A stretch of DNA of 64,000 nucleotides from JBGTSJ01 sp041940305 (GCA_041940305.1 JBGTSJ010000004.1:124001-188000), one strand, 5' to 3'. Counted from the stretch's first letter, positions 1-9,152 are shown. Numbers and translations are program-made. The notes: generated by a model from the sequence alone, not told the origin.

Positions 1-225
1 CAGCAGGGCGACCTGCACGATGAACAGCAGAATCATCAGGAACAACGGGAGCGTGAGGACGAACGCGAGGCTCTGGACGCCACCCGCCTCGCAGCGATGC
101 AGCTCGGCGAGCCGGCCGATGCGGAACCTTCCGCCGCTGAATCGGACTACACACCACAGCAGCACGCTCAATATCGCGAGCGCCACAAAGCCCGGCAGAC
201 ACTGCTCGACGATGGCGCGATGCAT
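1..225 (-). CDS. TadE-like pilus assembly protein, C-terminus cut by window edge
   Basis: The minus frame is open from an ATG at 225 down to position 1 (75 codons, no stop), so the gene continues outside the window. The visible part has a hydrophobic stretch at residues 10-28 and, near residues 48-75, the sequence EAGGVQSLAFVLTLPLFLMI, a short polar motif followed by a membrane helix. That matches the N-terminal anchor of TadE/TadF minor pseudopilins, which help assemble Flp/Tad pili in the inner membrane and periplasm. An in-frame TAA lies just upstream, which supports the chosen start; no clear ribosome binding site is visible. It follows a prepilin peptidase and two Flp-like pilins on the same strand, probably as the last visible gene of one operon. 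The TadE assignment rests on one helix motif and context. Confidence 0.6.
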   Translation of the reverse strand, partial: MHRAIVEQCLPGFVALAILSVLLWCVVRFSGGRFRIGRLAELHRCEAGGVQSLAFVLTLPLFLMILLFIVQVALL

Positions 226-281
226 GTCGTGTTCGGCAAGTGAGCGGCGGGGTTAAACCCCGCCGCTCGTTGGACGCGGAT

Positions 282-779
282 TCAGGCTGGGACGGCGATG
301 ACAATCACGAGCGCCACGAGGGCGGCGGGGGCCAGGAACAGCCAGCGGTTCAGGGGGGAATCTTCTCCCGGAGGATGACTGATGCGACCCCGCATAACGA
401 CGGCCTCGCGGATGAGGGCCAGCATCCGCCAGGTCAGCTTGACGGCACCTTCTTTCCACACCAGATGCGCGAGGCCGGCAACGAAGCCGATGACGAACGT
501 CCAGAGCATCGCGAGGATGCCGTCATACAGCCCCAGTCCGGCCCCCATCATGGCGATCAGCTTCACGTCGCCCCCTCCCAGGTCCGGGAAGAAGACGAAG
601 CAGAACAACATCACGCCGCCGCACACCAACAGGCCCAGCAGCGAATCTTCAAGTCCTTCCCAGCCGCGCTCCAGCGACTGCAAGACGATGCCGAGCAGGA
701 TCCCCGGATACGTCGTCCAGTTGTAAATCATGTGCCGCCGGGCGTCGGTCCAGGCCGCGACGGCGACGAAGAGGAACAG
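282..779 (-). CDS. A24 prepilin peptidase (TadV/CpaA type)
   Basis: Inner-membrane aspartic protease that removes leader peptides from prepilins. The second catalytic aspartate is in the hallmark GGGDVKL, followed by several hydrophobic helices. The first catalytic aspartate is in WTDARRHMIYN, matching the D...R.IPN motif of TadV/CpaA, and this lies upstream of the first in-frame ATG (731). The true start must therefore be farther upstream, but the open frame between the stop at 819-821 and 731 contains no ATG, GTG or TTG. The end given (779) is a CTG codon in front of a hydrophobic run; ATC codons at 785 and 806 are alternatives. The short length suits the TadV subgroup, which lacks the N-terminal methyltransferase domain. 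Downstream of the two pilins. Confidence 0.8.
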   Translation of the reverse strand: MFLFVAVAAWTDARRHMIYNWTTYPGILLGIVLQSLERGWEGLEDSLLGLLVCGGVMLFCFVFFPDLGGGDVKLIAMMGAGLGLYDGILAMLWTFVIGFVAGLAHLVWKEGAVKLTWRMLALIREAVVMRGRISHPPGEDSPLNRWLFLAPAALVALVIVIAVPA

Positions 780-877
780 GATGATCTGAGTGAGCGGAAG
801 GTCGATGGCTGATCGACGTCAGTAAACGGAGAATAGTCCGGCAATGCCGCGGAGAACACACCGCCGCCTGCCGGACG

Positions 878-1093
878 TCAGTTGTTGTTCATCACATCAG
901 TCCGCTCGGACTCGAGGTCGGTCATGCCGTCGTCGAAATAGTCCTTGATCCGGGGCCAGCCGAATCGCAGCAGGAAGATCAGGATCGGGATCGCGATCGC
1001 CCCGATAATCATGATGGTCTCAATGCTGACCGCCCCGCGCTCGTTGCGGTGCACCTTGAGCAGCAGGTTCTTCAGCGAAGCTCTCGGCTGCAT
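878..1093 (-). CDS. Flp-type (class IVb) pilin
   Basis: A 71-residue protein with a basic leader of about 24 residues, then a cleavage-type sequence ERGAVSIETIMIIGAIAIP and one long hydrophobic helix, ending in an acidic tail (GMTDLESERTD). Processing between G and A would place glutamate at mature position 5, the residue needed for pilin assembly. The usual Flp tyrosine at +6 is replaced by threonine. The start at 1093 is preceded by GGAG six bases upstream. It is the likely major subunit of a thin adhesive Tad pilus processed by the peptidase encoded next to it. A longer in-frame reading from 1168 would bury the leader and is unlikely. Confidence 0.78.
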   Translation of the reverse strand: MQPRASLKNLLLKVHRNERGAVSIETIMIIGAIAIPILIFLLRFGWPRIKDYFDDGMTDLESERTDVMNNN

Positions 1094-1137
1094 GGAATAC
1101 TCCTGATGGATGACGCTCGCGCGGCTACCGGCCCCGC

Positions 1138-1332
1138 CTACATGAAGGGCCACGCGACGACCGTGCATGTGAACTCAAATACCAGCTGCATGATCCGCCG
1201 GCCAGCCGGAATCACGACCACCAGCAAAGGCAGCACGACCCCCAGGCCGAGGACGTAATCGACGGCCGAGGCGCCGCGTCGTCGCGATGAGCCCGGCGCC
1301 GGATCGATCTGACGGAAGGAGACCGGCCGCAT
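1138..1332 (-). CDS. Flp-like small pilin with Asp at position 5
   Basis: A 64-residue protein: a polar arginine-rich leader, RRRGASAVDYVLGLGVV, then a hydrophobic helix and a short C-terminus. The canonical Flp cleavage region is G|ATAIEY, and here G|ASAVDY aligns position by position, with the conservative change of Glu5 to Asp. It would be the first gene of the leftward pilus unit, 44 bases ahead of the other pilin. No convincing Shine-Dalgarno sequence precedes the ATG. It may be a second major pilin, a minor pilin, or a non-functional copy. The call depends on the signature and context because the protein is too short for more. Confidence 0.65.
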   Translation of the reverse strand: MRPVSFRQIDPAPGSSRRRGASAVDYVLGLGVVLPLLVVVIPAGRRIMQLVFEFTCTVVAWPFM

Positions 1333-1508
1333 GACAGGATGCCGATGACCGTGCCGGCCGCTGTATGTCGCAGCGGCACCGATGGTTGTACCGACGAATT
1401 CATGGTATCGACCAGCCGGGCGGCCTGCCAGTGGAACCTGTGGAATCGGTGGGACTGTAGGGATTGCGTGTGTCGGGAGCGTTAATCCGCCATGAGCAAT
1501 CTGCGACG

Positions 1509-4500
1509 TCAGGGGGGCGTTTCGATGGGGGTTCCGGCGGCGTAATCGAAGCGGACAGTACGGTCGGGCAGCCGAAGCTCGACCCAGCCGGCTTCTGCGT
1601 CCCGTTCCACGATGAAGTAGTTATGGACGGCTGCGGTGTGCTCGTCATAGATCAGCTCGCCGGTGCGGCGGTCGATGGCCCGGACCCGGCCTACGAGGGC
1701 GCCCTGTCCCATCCGGTCTGGAGGTTGCCGCAGTTCGTTCATGATGATCAGTGGCACATCGACGGGTTGATCGAGCAGCAGGCTGGAGTTATCGATCGGC
1801 GCCTGCCAGCGGAGTTTCATGGACTCCCGGTCGATCGCGGACCAGTGGCCATTGATGATCAGGCGGCGATGGCCTTCGTTGGAATGGATGCCGCCGGCCG
1901 GCGTTGCGGCCTCCAGACCCGGATCGTTGCGCGCCCCGGAGACGATCAGGTTGAGGCAGTCCGCGTCGGCAAGGCAGCGGACGTGAATCAACGGCTGCGG
2001 CACGTCAATTTCCACAGTCCCGGCGGTACTGCCGTCGATCCAGTTGAGGAATTCCACCGTGCCATCCGGCTGCAGCACCCCGTGCAGTTCGTCATCGACC
2101 GGAAACGCCAGCGACCCGGCGGGAAAGTCTCTGCTCCAGAGAATGGAACCATCCAGAAACGACAGGGCCTGCAACTGAACGGGATTGTCGCCGCCCATCA
2201 CGAGGGCCGTCAGTCCCTGCACTGACAGGAGATGTTGCGTCTGGAACGGCAAGGCTGCAGTGTGCAGGAGCGCACCATCAAGGGCCCGGATCAGGTCCAT
2301 TCGCTGGCGGCCGGGATCAAGCACGACGACGTGGCGTTCGTCGCCAAAGCAGCGGACGCCTGGAGGCAGGCCCGTCCGGCGCCAGAACTCCCGGCCGTTC
2401 GCCGTCTCGAAGGCGACAATGCTTCCATCCTGCTGCACTGCTGTGTAGCCGGGGCGGACTGCTGCGACTCTTCCGACGATGTGCCCAAACTCATCGACGC
2501 GCACGGGGCCAAGTGCGACCTCCGCCGGCTGGACAGCTGCAGACTGTGCGGTCAGGTCGAGCGATACGGCTGAAATCAGCGAAGTGGTCGTGCGGACTCC
2601 GCGTCCGCCCTCGTCCCGCGGCCAGACGACCGAGGCACTGGGTTCCCCGGACGTGTTGAAGGGGGCAATGCCGAACAGTTCGGCCCCGACCTGCAGGACC
2701 AGGAACTGACCGAAACCCCAGCCCCGCCGCAACTCCGGAAAGACTTGCGCTGAGCGCAGATCGCTGCGCGAGTCCGGCAGGAGGACGGCCCAGGGACGGG
2801 AGAGTCCGGCGCCGGAGAACCGGACCGTGCCTTCATACAACTGCGGAAACTCCTGCAGCGGGCGGCCGTTGCGATGAACGGCGACGTTCAGTCGATCGAA
2901 CAGGCCCCCTCCACTCGACACCAGGTTGACGGGAAGGAAGTACAGATCACCGTCGGTCGCGGAGCGGGTGGTGATTACGGGACGAGTCAGCGGCCATGCG
3001 TCGAAGCCACCGGCGTCCCGCTCGGTAGGTGAAGCGTCCGGAATTGAGCTCAAAGTCGCAGCGACGGTCCGGCCGTCCGGCAGAACGACCTCGGCCAACT
3101 CGGTGGTCAGTCGTCGATAGATGGCGGCGGCATCGACGGCATCGCTGTGGGCTGAGTAAAGCCTCGCGAGCTGCAGCAATGCGGCGGCGGCGGTTTCAGG
3201 CGGGAACAGCTCGGCGGCTTGAAGAAGGCTCAATTGAGCCTCCGCGAACTCGCTGCCGCTGCTCCACCGTGGTTCGGCTGAAAGGAGCAGTTCCGCTCCG
3301 GTCGGCAGATGGTCGAGCAGGTCTGCGAAGCGGAGGCGCGCCAGCTCGCCCTGGTCATTCAGACGCGGCTGCAGGGCGTTACTCAGGACCAGATCAAAAC
3401 CCAGACGGTCTTCGGGGGCGACCGCCTCGCGCGCGGCGATGAGCTGCGACTGGATGGCACGATCAAGACGAACCCGCCGTGCGCCGCCATCGAGTTCGAT
3501 TGCGTACTGTTCGGCATTCCGGTCGAACGATTGGAAGGCGTGCTCGATGAGGAGCGAGTGGTTCTGGAGATCGGTCGCGGCGAGCCGGGCCCAACGCAGC
3601 CGGATGTGCTCGGCGTCTGACTCTGCAATTTCGTCGAGCCATTGCGGGATTTCGGCTCCGGGCTGGGCCGAGATGATGCGAATTCCGGCTTCCAGGGCGA
3701 GGCCGCGCCACGCTTCGTAAGCATCGCTCTGGGGAGTCGGGCGGTGGGCGGTGAGCAAGTCGATCGCCGTTGCGATCTCGCCCGCTTCGAGCAGCAGCGA
3801 CGCGCTGTCGAGCGCTACATGATCGTTCGTGGGATCGCCGGTCAGTCGTTGTTGCGCTGCGTCGATGGCAGTTCCAAGCGGCGTCTGCAAAGACACCGAC
3901 GTGAGGGATGCAGCGACCATCCGATCGCCATGGCGAACCAGATTGATCGGCGCAATCGCTTGAGCGGACAGATCATCGATCTTGGACACCGCGGAGGTCG
4001 GGACGGCGGCCGGACGCAGTTCCATAATGCGTCCATCATCGATGTCGACCGCTGCCAATCCCCCGCCAACCAGCGGGACAACGCAATACCTGCCGAAAGC
4101 GAATCCGCGTCCGGCGACCGCTCGCGGCAATGGAACGATCCAGAGGGGGCTGCCGTCGAGTGGATTGAACGCGGCAACAGCATGCGACTCGACGATCAAC
4201 AGAGTGTCCTGCTCGATGCCGGCCAGATAGAGACCGTCTCCCCGTGATACGGACCAGAGCAGATCGCCGGAGCGGAGATCGAAGACGTACAGCTGGTTGG
4301 ATTCGCGGCCGGCGAGGGCGATTCGACCGTCCGCAGCGGCGGCCCGTGTGTCGCGCCAGCCGGACGCGGACAGAACTGTGGTCGAATCGCGGGACGGTGC
4401 GGAAGGTGAAGCAGCATTCAGAGCGCCGGACAGGCTCCGCTCCCGTGCATAGCGGAAGCCCCAGACCACCTGACGAGTGAGCAGATCAACCGCGGCGACG

Positions 4501-5999
4501 GCGCCCCCGCCGGTGGGACAGACCGCAATGCCGTCGAAGACACTGACTGGCGCCGACTGCTCGGCGCGGTACGGATCCGTACCGAGTGAATCATCAATGA
4601 CGCAGAGGGGGATGCGATCAATTCGCTCGCCGGTCGCGGCATCCCGGATCTCCAGCGATACCTCGCCGGACTGCTCGGCGACGATCAGCAGTTGCGATCC
4701 GAACGGAGTCGGGGCTGAGCGGAAGAGAAGCGGAGAGGCCGGGTCTGTCTCCGCGTGGGAGTCCGAACTGCCGCGGTCGGCCCTGCCTGGCACGGTCCAG
4801 ACCGCGTCCCCGCTTGCGACCGACAATGCGATCAGATCGTTTCCGGAGTCGAATGCAGACAACGGGTCTGCGTAGGCTGCGCCCTCAGTCGTCGCTGGCC
4901 GAATGCGATAGACACGTTCGCCGTCGGTCGTCAGCGAAGCTGCCACGGAGTCTGCCAGCAGGCGATGAAGCGACTTTTCGAATGCGCGTGTCGAATTAAT
5001 GGATTGCTGCTCTTCGGACGGAGCGTGTGCCTCACCGGGAAAGGAGTGCTGCCAGCGCTCGTGTCCAGTCGCCACGTCGACACATACGACGCCGTCCAGC
5101 GTGCGAATGACGAAGCCATCGGGGACGGCAAGCGGTGTTACCTGCGTCAGAGGGTGAACGCTGTTCTCATCCAATTGGCCCAGCACGTCGCGGATCAGCA
5201 ATCGACGCGACTCGTCGGAGACAAGATCGGTCGTCCATCGGGCCGCAGTCGACGCGGGCAGCCAGTCGGTCGGCGCATCGGACTGGACAACTTCCGTCTG
5301 TGCGGTCGGTCCGATCAATTCGGCCAGCTGTTGCTGTGCGTCGGCGGCCAGCTGTTCCTGAAAGCGCCGGCGCAGCTGGTCCGCTCCCGGCCGGTCTCCG
5401 CGGTGCAGGCGCGCCACGCACCACGCGACGAGGTCTGCGGGGCGGCGCTTCACGGCGGCGGCCGGGGCCGGAGACTGCTCGATCAACTCACAAAAGGCTG
5501 CGTCCGCATCGGCAAACTGCGCTGTGTCGAGCGACCAGAATGCCAGATCGCGCAGCGCTTGTGCACCGGCGTCCGTGTGACGGTAACGGACGGCGATGCT
5601 CCTTAGCGCCCGAAGGTTGGCAGAGGATCGTGCCGATGCGAGCGCCGCGGCTGCAGCGTTTCCGGAATGCCGCTCATAAAGCTGGAGATCGGCGGGAGGA
5701 AGCGATGACAGCAGCCGATTCGCGGCGGCTGCGGCACTGCGGTACACTCCGTCAATCAGCACAATGTCGCCATGCGACTGATCCAGCACCTGCTGCAGGT
5801 CTGGAATCGCCCGGGACGTGTCGCCCCTTTGCAGATGCGCAGCCGCGCCATCGAGGGCCGCCTGCAGGTCGCGGTTGGTCTCGAACCGTAAAGATCGCGT
5901 CAGGTCTGCAGAGGCATCAACCGTCGATGGCGCTTCCTGTGCAACCGCGGCACTCAACAGGATGCACGCGGCAACTGCGACCTGACACGCCCGTCGCAT
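1509..5999 (-). CDS. Giant secreted protein with TPR-like region and PQQ-type beta-propeller repeats
   Basis: A 1496-residue protein. The N-terminus MRRACQVAVAACILLSAAVAQ is a signal peptide, which decides the start at 5999 over longer in-frame readings. Residues of about 30-250 are helical and TPR-like (LQRGDTSRAIPDLQQVLDQ). The rest has many PQQ-enzyme-type blades with the pattern D..tG...W, for example CVDVATGHERWQHSF and FDLRSGDLLWSV, and a second propeller near the C-terminus with TANGREFWRRTGLPP. The protein is probably a periplasmic or surface scaffold rather than an enzyme, because no quinoprotein catalytic residues were recognised. It starts 22 bases after the YceH gene, probably in the same operon. 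A paralogue of the same layout lies at 29322-34154. Confidence 0.82.
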   Translation of the reverse strand: MRRACQVAVAACILLSAAVAQEAPSTVDASADLTRSLRFETNRDLQAALDGAAAHLQRGDTSRAIPDLQQVLDQSHGDIVLIDGVYRSAAAAANRLLSSLPPADLQLYERHSGNAAAAALASARSSANLRALRSIAVRYRHTDAGAQALRDLAFWSLDTAQFADADAAFCELIEQSPAPAAAVKRRPADLVAWCVARLHRGDRPGADQLRRRFQEQLAADAQQQLAELIGPTAQTEVVQSDAPTDWLPASTAARWTTDLVSDESRRLLIRDVLGQLDENSVHPLTQVTPLAVPDGFVIRTLDGVVCVDVATGHERWQHSFPGEAHAPSEEQQSINSTRAFEKSLHRLLADSVAASLTTDGERVYRIRPATTEGAAYADPLSAFDSGNDLIALSVASGDAVWTVPGRADRGSSDSHAETDPASPLLFRSAPTPFGSQLLIVAEQSGEVSLEIRDAATGERIDRIPLCVIDDSLGTDPYRAEQSAPVSVFDGIAVCPTGGGAVAAVDLLTRQVVWGFRYARERSLSGALNAASPSAPSRDSTTVLSASGWRDTRAAAADGRIALAGRESNQLYVFDLRSGDLLWSVSRGDGLYLAGIEQDTLLIVESHAVAAFNPLDGSPLWIVPLPRAVAGRGFAFGRYCVVPLVGGGLAAVDIDDGRIMELRPAAVPTSAVSKIDDLSAQAIAPINLVRHGDRMVAASLTSVSLQTPLGTAIDAAQQRLTGDPTNDHVALDSASLLLEAGEIATAIDLLTAHRPTPQSDAYEAWRGLALEAGIRIISAQPGAEIPQWLDEIAESDAEHIRLRWARLAATDLQNHSLLIEHAFQSFDRNAEQYAIELDGGARRVRLDRAIQSQLIAAREAVAPEDRLGFDLVLSNALQPRLNDQGELARLRFADLLDHLPTGAELLLSAEPRWSSGSEFAEAQLSLLQAAELFPPETAAAALLQLARLYSAHSDAVDAAAIYRRLTTELAEVVLPDGRTVAATLSSIPDASPTERDAGGFDAWPLTRPVITTRSATDGDLYFLPVNLVSSGGGLFDRLNVAVHRNGRPLQEFPQLYEGTVRFSGAGLSRPWAVLLPDSRSDLRSAQVFPELRRGWGFGQFLVLQVGAELFGIAPFNTSGEPSASVVWPRDEGGRGVRTTTSLISAVSLDLTAQSAAVQPAEVALGPVRVDEFGHIVGRVAAVRPGYTAVQQDGSIVAFETANGREFWRRTGLPPGVRCFGDERHVVVLDPGRQRMDLIRALDGALLHTAALPFQTQHLLSVQGLTALVMGGDNPVQLQALSFLDGSILWSRDFPAGSLAFPVDDELHGVLQPDGTVEFLNWIDGSTAGTVEIDVPQPLIHVRCLADADCLNLIVSGARNDPGLEAATPAGGIHSNEGHRRLIINGHWSAIDRESMKLRWQAPIDNSSLLLDQPVDVPLIIMNELRQPPDRMGQGALVGRVRAIDRRTGELIYDEHTAAVHNYFIVERDAEAGWVELRLPDRTVRFDYAAGTPIETPP

Positions 6000-6021
6000 C
6001 AGGAAGTGAATTCGCAGCAGC

Positions 6022-6792
6022 CTATGCTCCGAGGCTCCGCCGCAGTTCCTGTAGTTCGTCCCGCAACTCGGCGACCTGCTGCGCGAGGCCGGCGAGGTCG
6101 GCAAGGACTTCGGCATGGGACGCACGCAGATCCTCAATGGACGTTTCCAGCGTGGGGAGCGCGTCATCGTGATGCCGGCTGGTGCTGCGTGAGGTGGCGA
6201 CGCCGGCGCCATCGTCCGCCGATTCCATCGTCGCCGCCGCGGGCCGCGCCTGCAATCGTTGGGTCTCCGATGCCGGATAGAAAGTGTGATCGACCAGCAC
6301 GCCGCGGCGCTCCAGCGGTCCATCCGACTGGACGAACCCCTGGTCCATGAGGCTCTGCAATTCGGCCCGGAGGTCCTCCTGGCTCTCGATGGGAGTCATG
6401 CGTCCGGCGCGGGTTCGCAGTTCTCCGGGCTGCTGCCGCCCTCGCAGCCACAGCTCGGTCATGATGGCCAGCTGCTTCTCATTGAACGGATACTTCTTGC
6501 GGGCGTACTGCCGGAACCGCTCCGTGCGGCCGCTCTCGGTATGAATGCACGCCACCAGCCCCATACCGCGCAGCTCATCCAGGTGCTGCTGCACCTGCTC
6601 CTCGGTGTAATTGGTGACCGGGTCGCGGTTGCTCTTCTGATTGCAGCCCGTCGTGGCGGCCTTGAGCGTGAGCGGGTACTGATCGGGAGTGGTGATCCCC
6701 TTCTCGATCAGAACCCCCAGGACGCGCCGCTGTCCGCGTGACAGCTCGCCAGGACCGGGAGACGCAACGTCGTCCAGCGATGGTTCGTTCAT
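6022..6792 (-). CDS. YceH family protein (DUF480, UPF0502)
   Basis: A 256-residue protein. The DUF480 signature is clear: QRRVLGVLIEKGITTPDQYP at residues 21-40, followed by LTLKAATTGCNQKSNRDPV, then a second winged-helix half with KYPFNEKQLAIMTELWLRG. The family folds as tandem winged helices, but its function is not established. The C-terminus from about residue 218 is heptad-rich (LAGLAQQVAELRDELQELRR) and probably forms a coiled coil. The ATG start is clear. It is immediately upstream of the giant TPR/PQQ gene on the same strand. Confidence 0.93.
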   Translation of the reverse strand: MNEPSLDDVASPGPGELSRGQRRVLGVLIEKGITTPDQYPLTLKAATTGCNQKSNRDPVTNYTEEQVQQHLDELRGMGLVACIHTESGRTERFRQYARKKYPFNEKQLAIMTELWLRGRQQPGELRTRAGRMTPIESQEDLRAELQSLMDQGFVQSDGPLERRGVLVDHTFYPASETQRLQARPAAATMESADDGAGVATSRSTSRHHDDALPTLETSIEDLRASHAEVLADLAGLAQQVAELRDELQELRRSLGA

Positions 6793-6879
6793 CCGTGAGA
6801 CCTCCCCTCCATTGGAAGTTTCGCCGCGCGCAGTGCGGCTTGATGGTCCGGTTCAACCGCGTCAAGGCGAAGTGCTGCC

Positions 6880-7881
6880 TCAGTCCGCAAACGCCGCGTC
6901 GAACGCCCTGCCGGACGGCTTGAAATCTACGTTCTTGCAGAACTGGGCTGCTTCCGCGGCGCCGATCTCGCGGTCCATACCCGAGTCCTCCCACTCGACG
7001 GAGAGGGGCATGTCCTGCGGATAGCCGGCTGCGTTGAGGGCCCGAATGATCTCTTCAAACCGGACACCGCCGCGCCCCACGCTGCGGAAGTCCCACCCGC
7101 GCCGCGCATCTCCGAAGCTGAGATGGCTCGCCAGGATTCCCGTACGACCGTTGAGCGTGACCGACGCGTCCTTCATGTGGACGTGATAGATGCGGTCGGG
7201 GAACTCGCGGATGAAATCGACCGGATCGACCCCCTGCCAGATGAGGTGGCTGGGATCGAAATTGAATCCGAATTCCGCCCGGTGATCGAGCGCTTCGAGC
7301 GCCCGCTTGGCCGAGTAGATGTCGAAGGCGATCTCGGTGGGGTGCACTTCCAGCGCGAACTTGACGCCGCATTCCTGGAAGACGTCGAGTATCGGATTCC
7401 AGACGTCGGCCAGCAGCTTGTAGCCGTCGTCAATCATGGAGCGCGGCACCGGCGGGAAGTCGTAGATCAAATGCCAGATGCTGGAGCCTGTGAATCCGTT
7501 GACGACGCCGACGCCGAGCTTGCGCGCGGCACGAGCGGTGTTCATCATCTCCTGGACGGACCGCTCCCGGACTCCTGCGGGATCGCCGTCTTTCCACACA
7601 TAGTCTGGGAGGATGGACTTGTGGCGGGCGTCGATGTTGTCGAGCGTGGCCTGGCCGACGAGGTGATTCGAGATCGAGAACAGCTTCAGGTCGTGCTTCT
7701 CGAGCAGATCCCGCTTCTTGGCGCAATAGGTGTCGTCAGAAAGCGCCTTGTCGACCTCGAAGTGGTCGCCCCAGCAGGCCAACTCCAGTCCGTCGTAGCC
7801 GAACTCCCGGGCCTTCTTGCAGAGAGCTTCGAGCGGCAAGTCGGCCCACTGGCCGGTAAAGAGGGTGACGGGACGTCCCAT
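6880..7881 (-). CDS. Sugar phosphate isomerase/epimerase family TIM-barrel protein
   Basis: A 333-residue xylose-isomerase-like (AP endonuclease 2 family) TIM barrel. Likely metal ligands are E178 in FALEVHPTE, D209 and H212 in FNFDPSHLIWQ, H233/H235 in YHVHMKD, and E296 in LSVEWEDSGMDRE. Such proteins isomerise or epimerise sugars and inositol derivatives; the substrate cannot be read from the sequence. There is no signal peptide, so it is cytoplasmic. The ATG is preceded by AAAGGA. It lies 87 bases upstream of YceH and may share its transcript. Confidence 0.9.
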   Translation of the reverse strand: MGRPVTLFTGQWADLPLEALCKKAREFGYDGLELACWGDHFEVDKALSDDTYCAKKRDLLEKHDLKLFSISNHLVGQATLDNIDARHKSILPDYVWKDGDPAGVRERSVQEMMNTARAARKLGVGVVNGFTGSSIWHLIYDFPPVPRSMIDDGYKLLADVWNPILDVFQECGVKFALEVHPTEIAFDIYSAKRALEALDHRAEFGFNFDPSHLIWQGVDPVDFIREFPDRIYHVHMKDASVTLNGRTGILASHLSFGDARRGWDFRSVGRGGVRFEEIIRALNAAGYPQDMPLSVEWEDSGMDREIGAAEAAQFCKNVDFKPSGRAFDAAFAD

Positions 7882-8072
7882 GGGGCGGTCCTTTCGGCGA
7901 CGGTGCGTGCTCTGATTGGAACGAGAAAACGGGCGAAAATGCCCGCCTGGAGATCGTCCGCCAAGTTAACGGCGATTAGAAATGTTTGCAAACGTGGCCT
8001 GCCGCCGCGCAGCCCGAGAATCAGCCCGTCAGCATGGCGCGCTGACAAGCCCGGGACGCTCAGCTCCTCGAC

Positions 8073-9152
8073 CTAGAAGTCCGGAACATGGCGGCCGTCG
8101 GACATCGAGCCGAGGAGGCCGTAAACGTCAGGATCGATCTCATCGCTGAGGAACCGGACGGAACCGTCTGCAAAGAGGAACAACGCACCTCCCGGATGCA
8201 GGCTGCTGAAGCCGGTCGAGGTGCGATTGAGCGGGGCCGCGGCCCCCGTGACGCCGACAACACTGTTCGCGTCACAGTGAATGGCGGCAAAGGGCGCCAG
8301 CAACGAATCATCACTGACTGCATCGGGGGGGGGATCGTCCGACAGAGTGCCGGCGACGGCGGGTGTTGTCCGGTCAAAGCCAACGACCAGCTCGCCGACG
8401 TTGCGAATCCACACAGCGCCGCGCGGCCGCTCTTTGTCATGACTGCGGGTCATCTCGCGCTCGCCGACGGCCAGCGTATGGCTGGTGCCGTCCCGGACGT
8501 CCTGGAACCGGGTGCGCGTCTCATTGCCAAAAATTCCAGCGGTCGGCAGATCCGTGTCGGACGGGTCGTAGATCAGCTGGAACGGCGCGGCTCCGCTCCC
8601 ATTGACGGCGGCGTAATTCGACTTGGCGTAGCCCTTCACGAGACTCGCGACCGGGTCGGTATCGTTCCAGCGATACAGACCCCATCCGCTTTCATGTCCC
8701 CCCGCATCCGACGGACAGACGAACATCGGGAGCGCCACGTCGAAACGTTCGCCAGGGGGCGGCGGGTCCACGACTCCCAGCACGCCCAGGTGATCGTGCA
8801 GCGGGGCCTGGTCCAGTTGCGGCAGCAGATACGCGCCCCACGCCCAGAGGCAACCAAGATCCACTGGGCGCACAATCGATCCGTCCTGGCTGAACTGGAT
8901 GCTCGTCCAACCCGGCGGAAACGCCCCATTTGTGTCGTGATAGTCGTGGAGTGCGACTCCCATCTGCTTCAGGTTGCTCTGGCACTGCATTCGCCGGGCC
9001 GACTCCCGCGCCTGCATCACCGCCGGAATCAGGGACGCTGCCAAAACGCCGATGACGGTGACGGCCACGAACAGCTCAACGGCGGTGAAGCCCGGCCGCC
9101 GCAGGCACACTCGACCCCCGTTTATTGCGGGACGATTCCGAAGGTTATTCAT
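8073..9152 (-). CDS. DUF1559 protein with prepilin-type N-terminus
   Basis: A 359-residue member of the planctomycete-specific DUF1559 family. A type IV prepilin leader comes first: RRPGFTAVELFVAVTVIGVL, cleavage after G21 with glutamate at mature position 5. Then come the family hallmarks ARRMQCQSNLKQMGVALHDYHD, FPPGW, and the C-terminal FADGSVRFLSDEID. These proteins are pseudopilin-like and exported, but their role is not settled. The start at 9152 has GGGAGG six bases upstream. Its ATG lies inside the end of the kinase gene (8-base overlap), suggesting translational coupling. Confidence 0.92.
   Translation of the reverse strand: MNNLRNRPAINGGRVCLRRPGFTAVELFVAVTVIGVLAASLIPAVMQARESARRMQCQSNLKQMGVALHDYHDTNGAFPPGWTSIQFSQDGSIVRPVDLGCLWAWGAYLLPQLDQAPLHDHLGVLGVVDPPPPGERFDVALPMFVCPSDAGGHESGWGLYRWNDTDPVASLVKGYAKSNYAAVNGSGAAPFQLIYDPSDTDLPTAGIFGNETRTRFQDVRDGTSHTLAVGEREMTRSHDKERPRGAVWIRNVGELVVGFDRTTPAVAGTLSDDPPPDAVSDDSLLAPFAAIHCDANSVVGVTGAAAPLNRTSTGFSSLHPGGALFLFADGSVRFLSDEIDPDVYGLLGSMSDGRHVPDF

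Noticed and set aside
5997..6323. Upstream extension of the giant TPR/PQQ gene to 6323
   Set aside because: It would read through most of the YceH gene in another frame, is Arg/Pro-rich, and would precede an obvious signal peptide at 5999.
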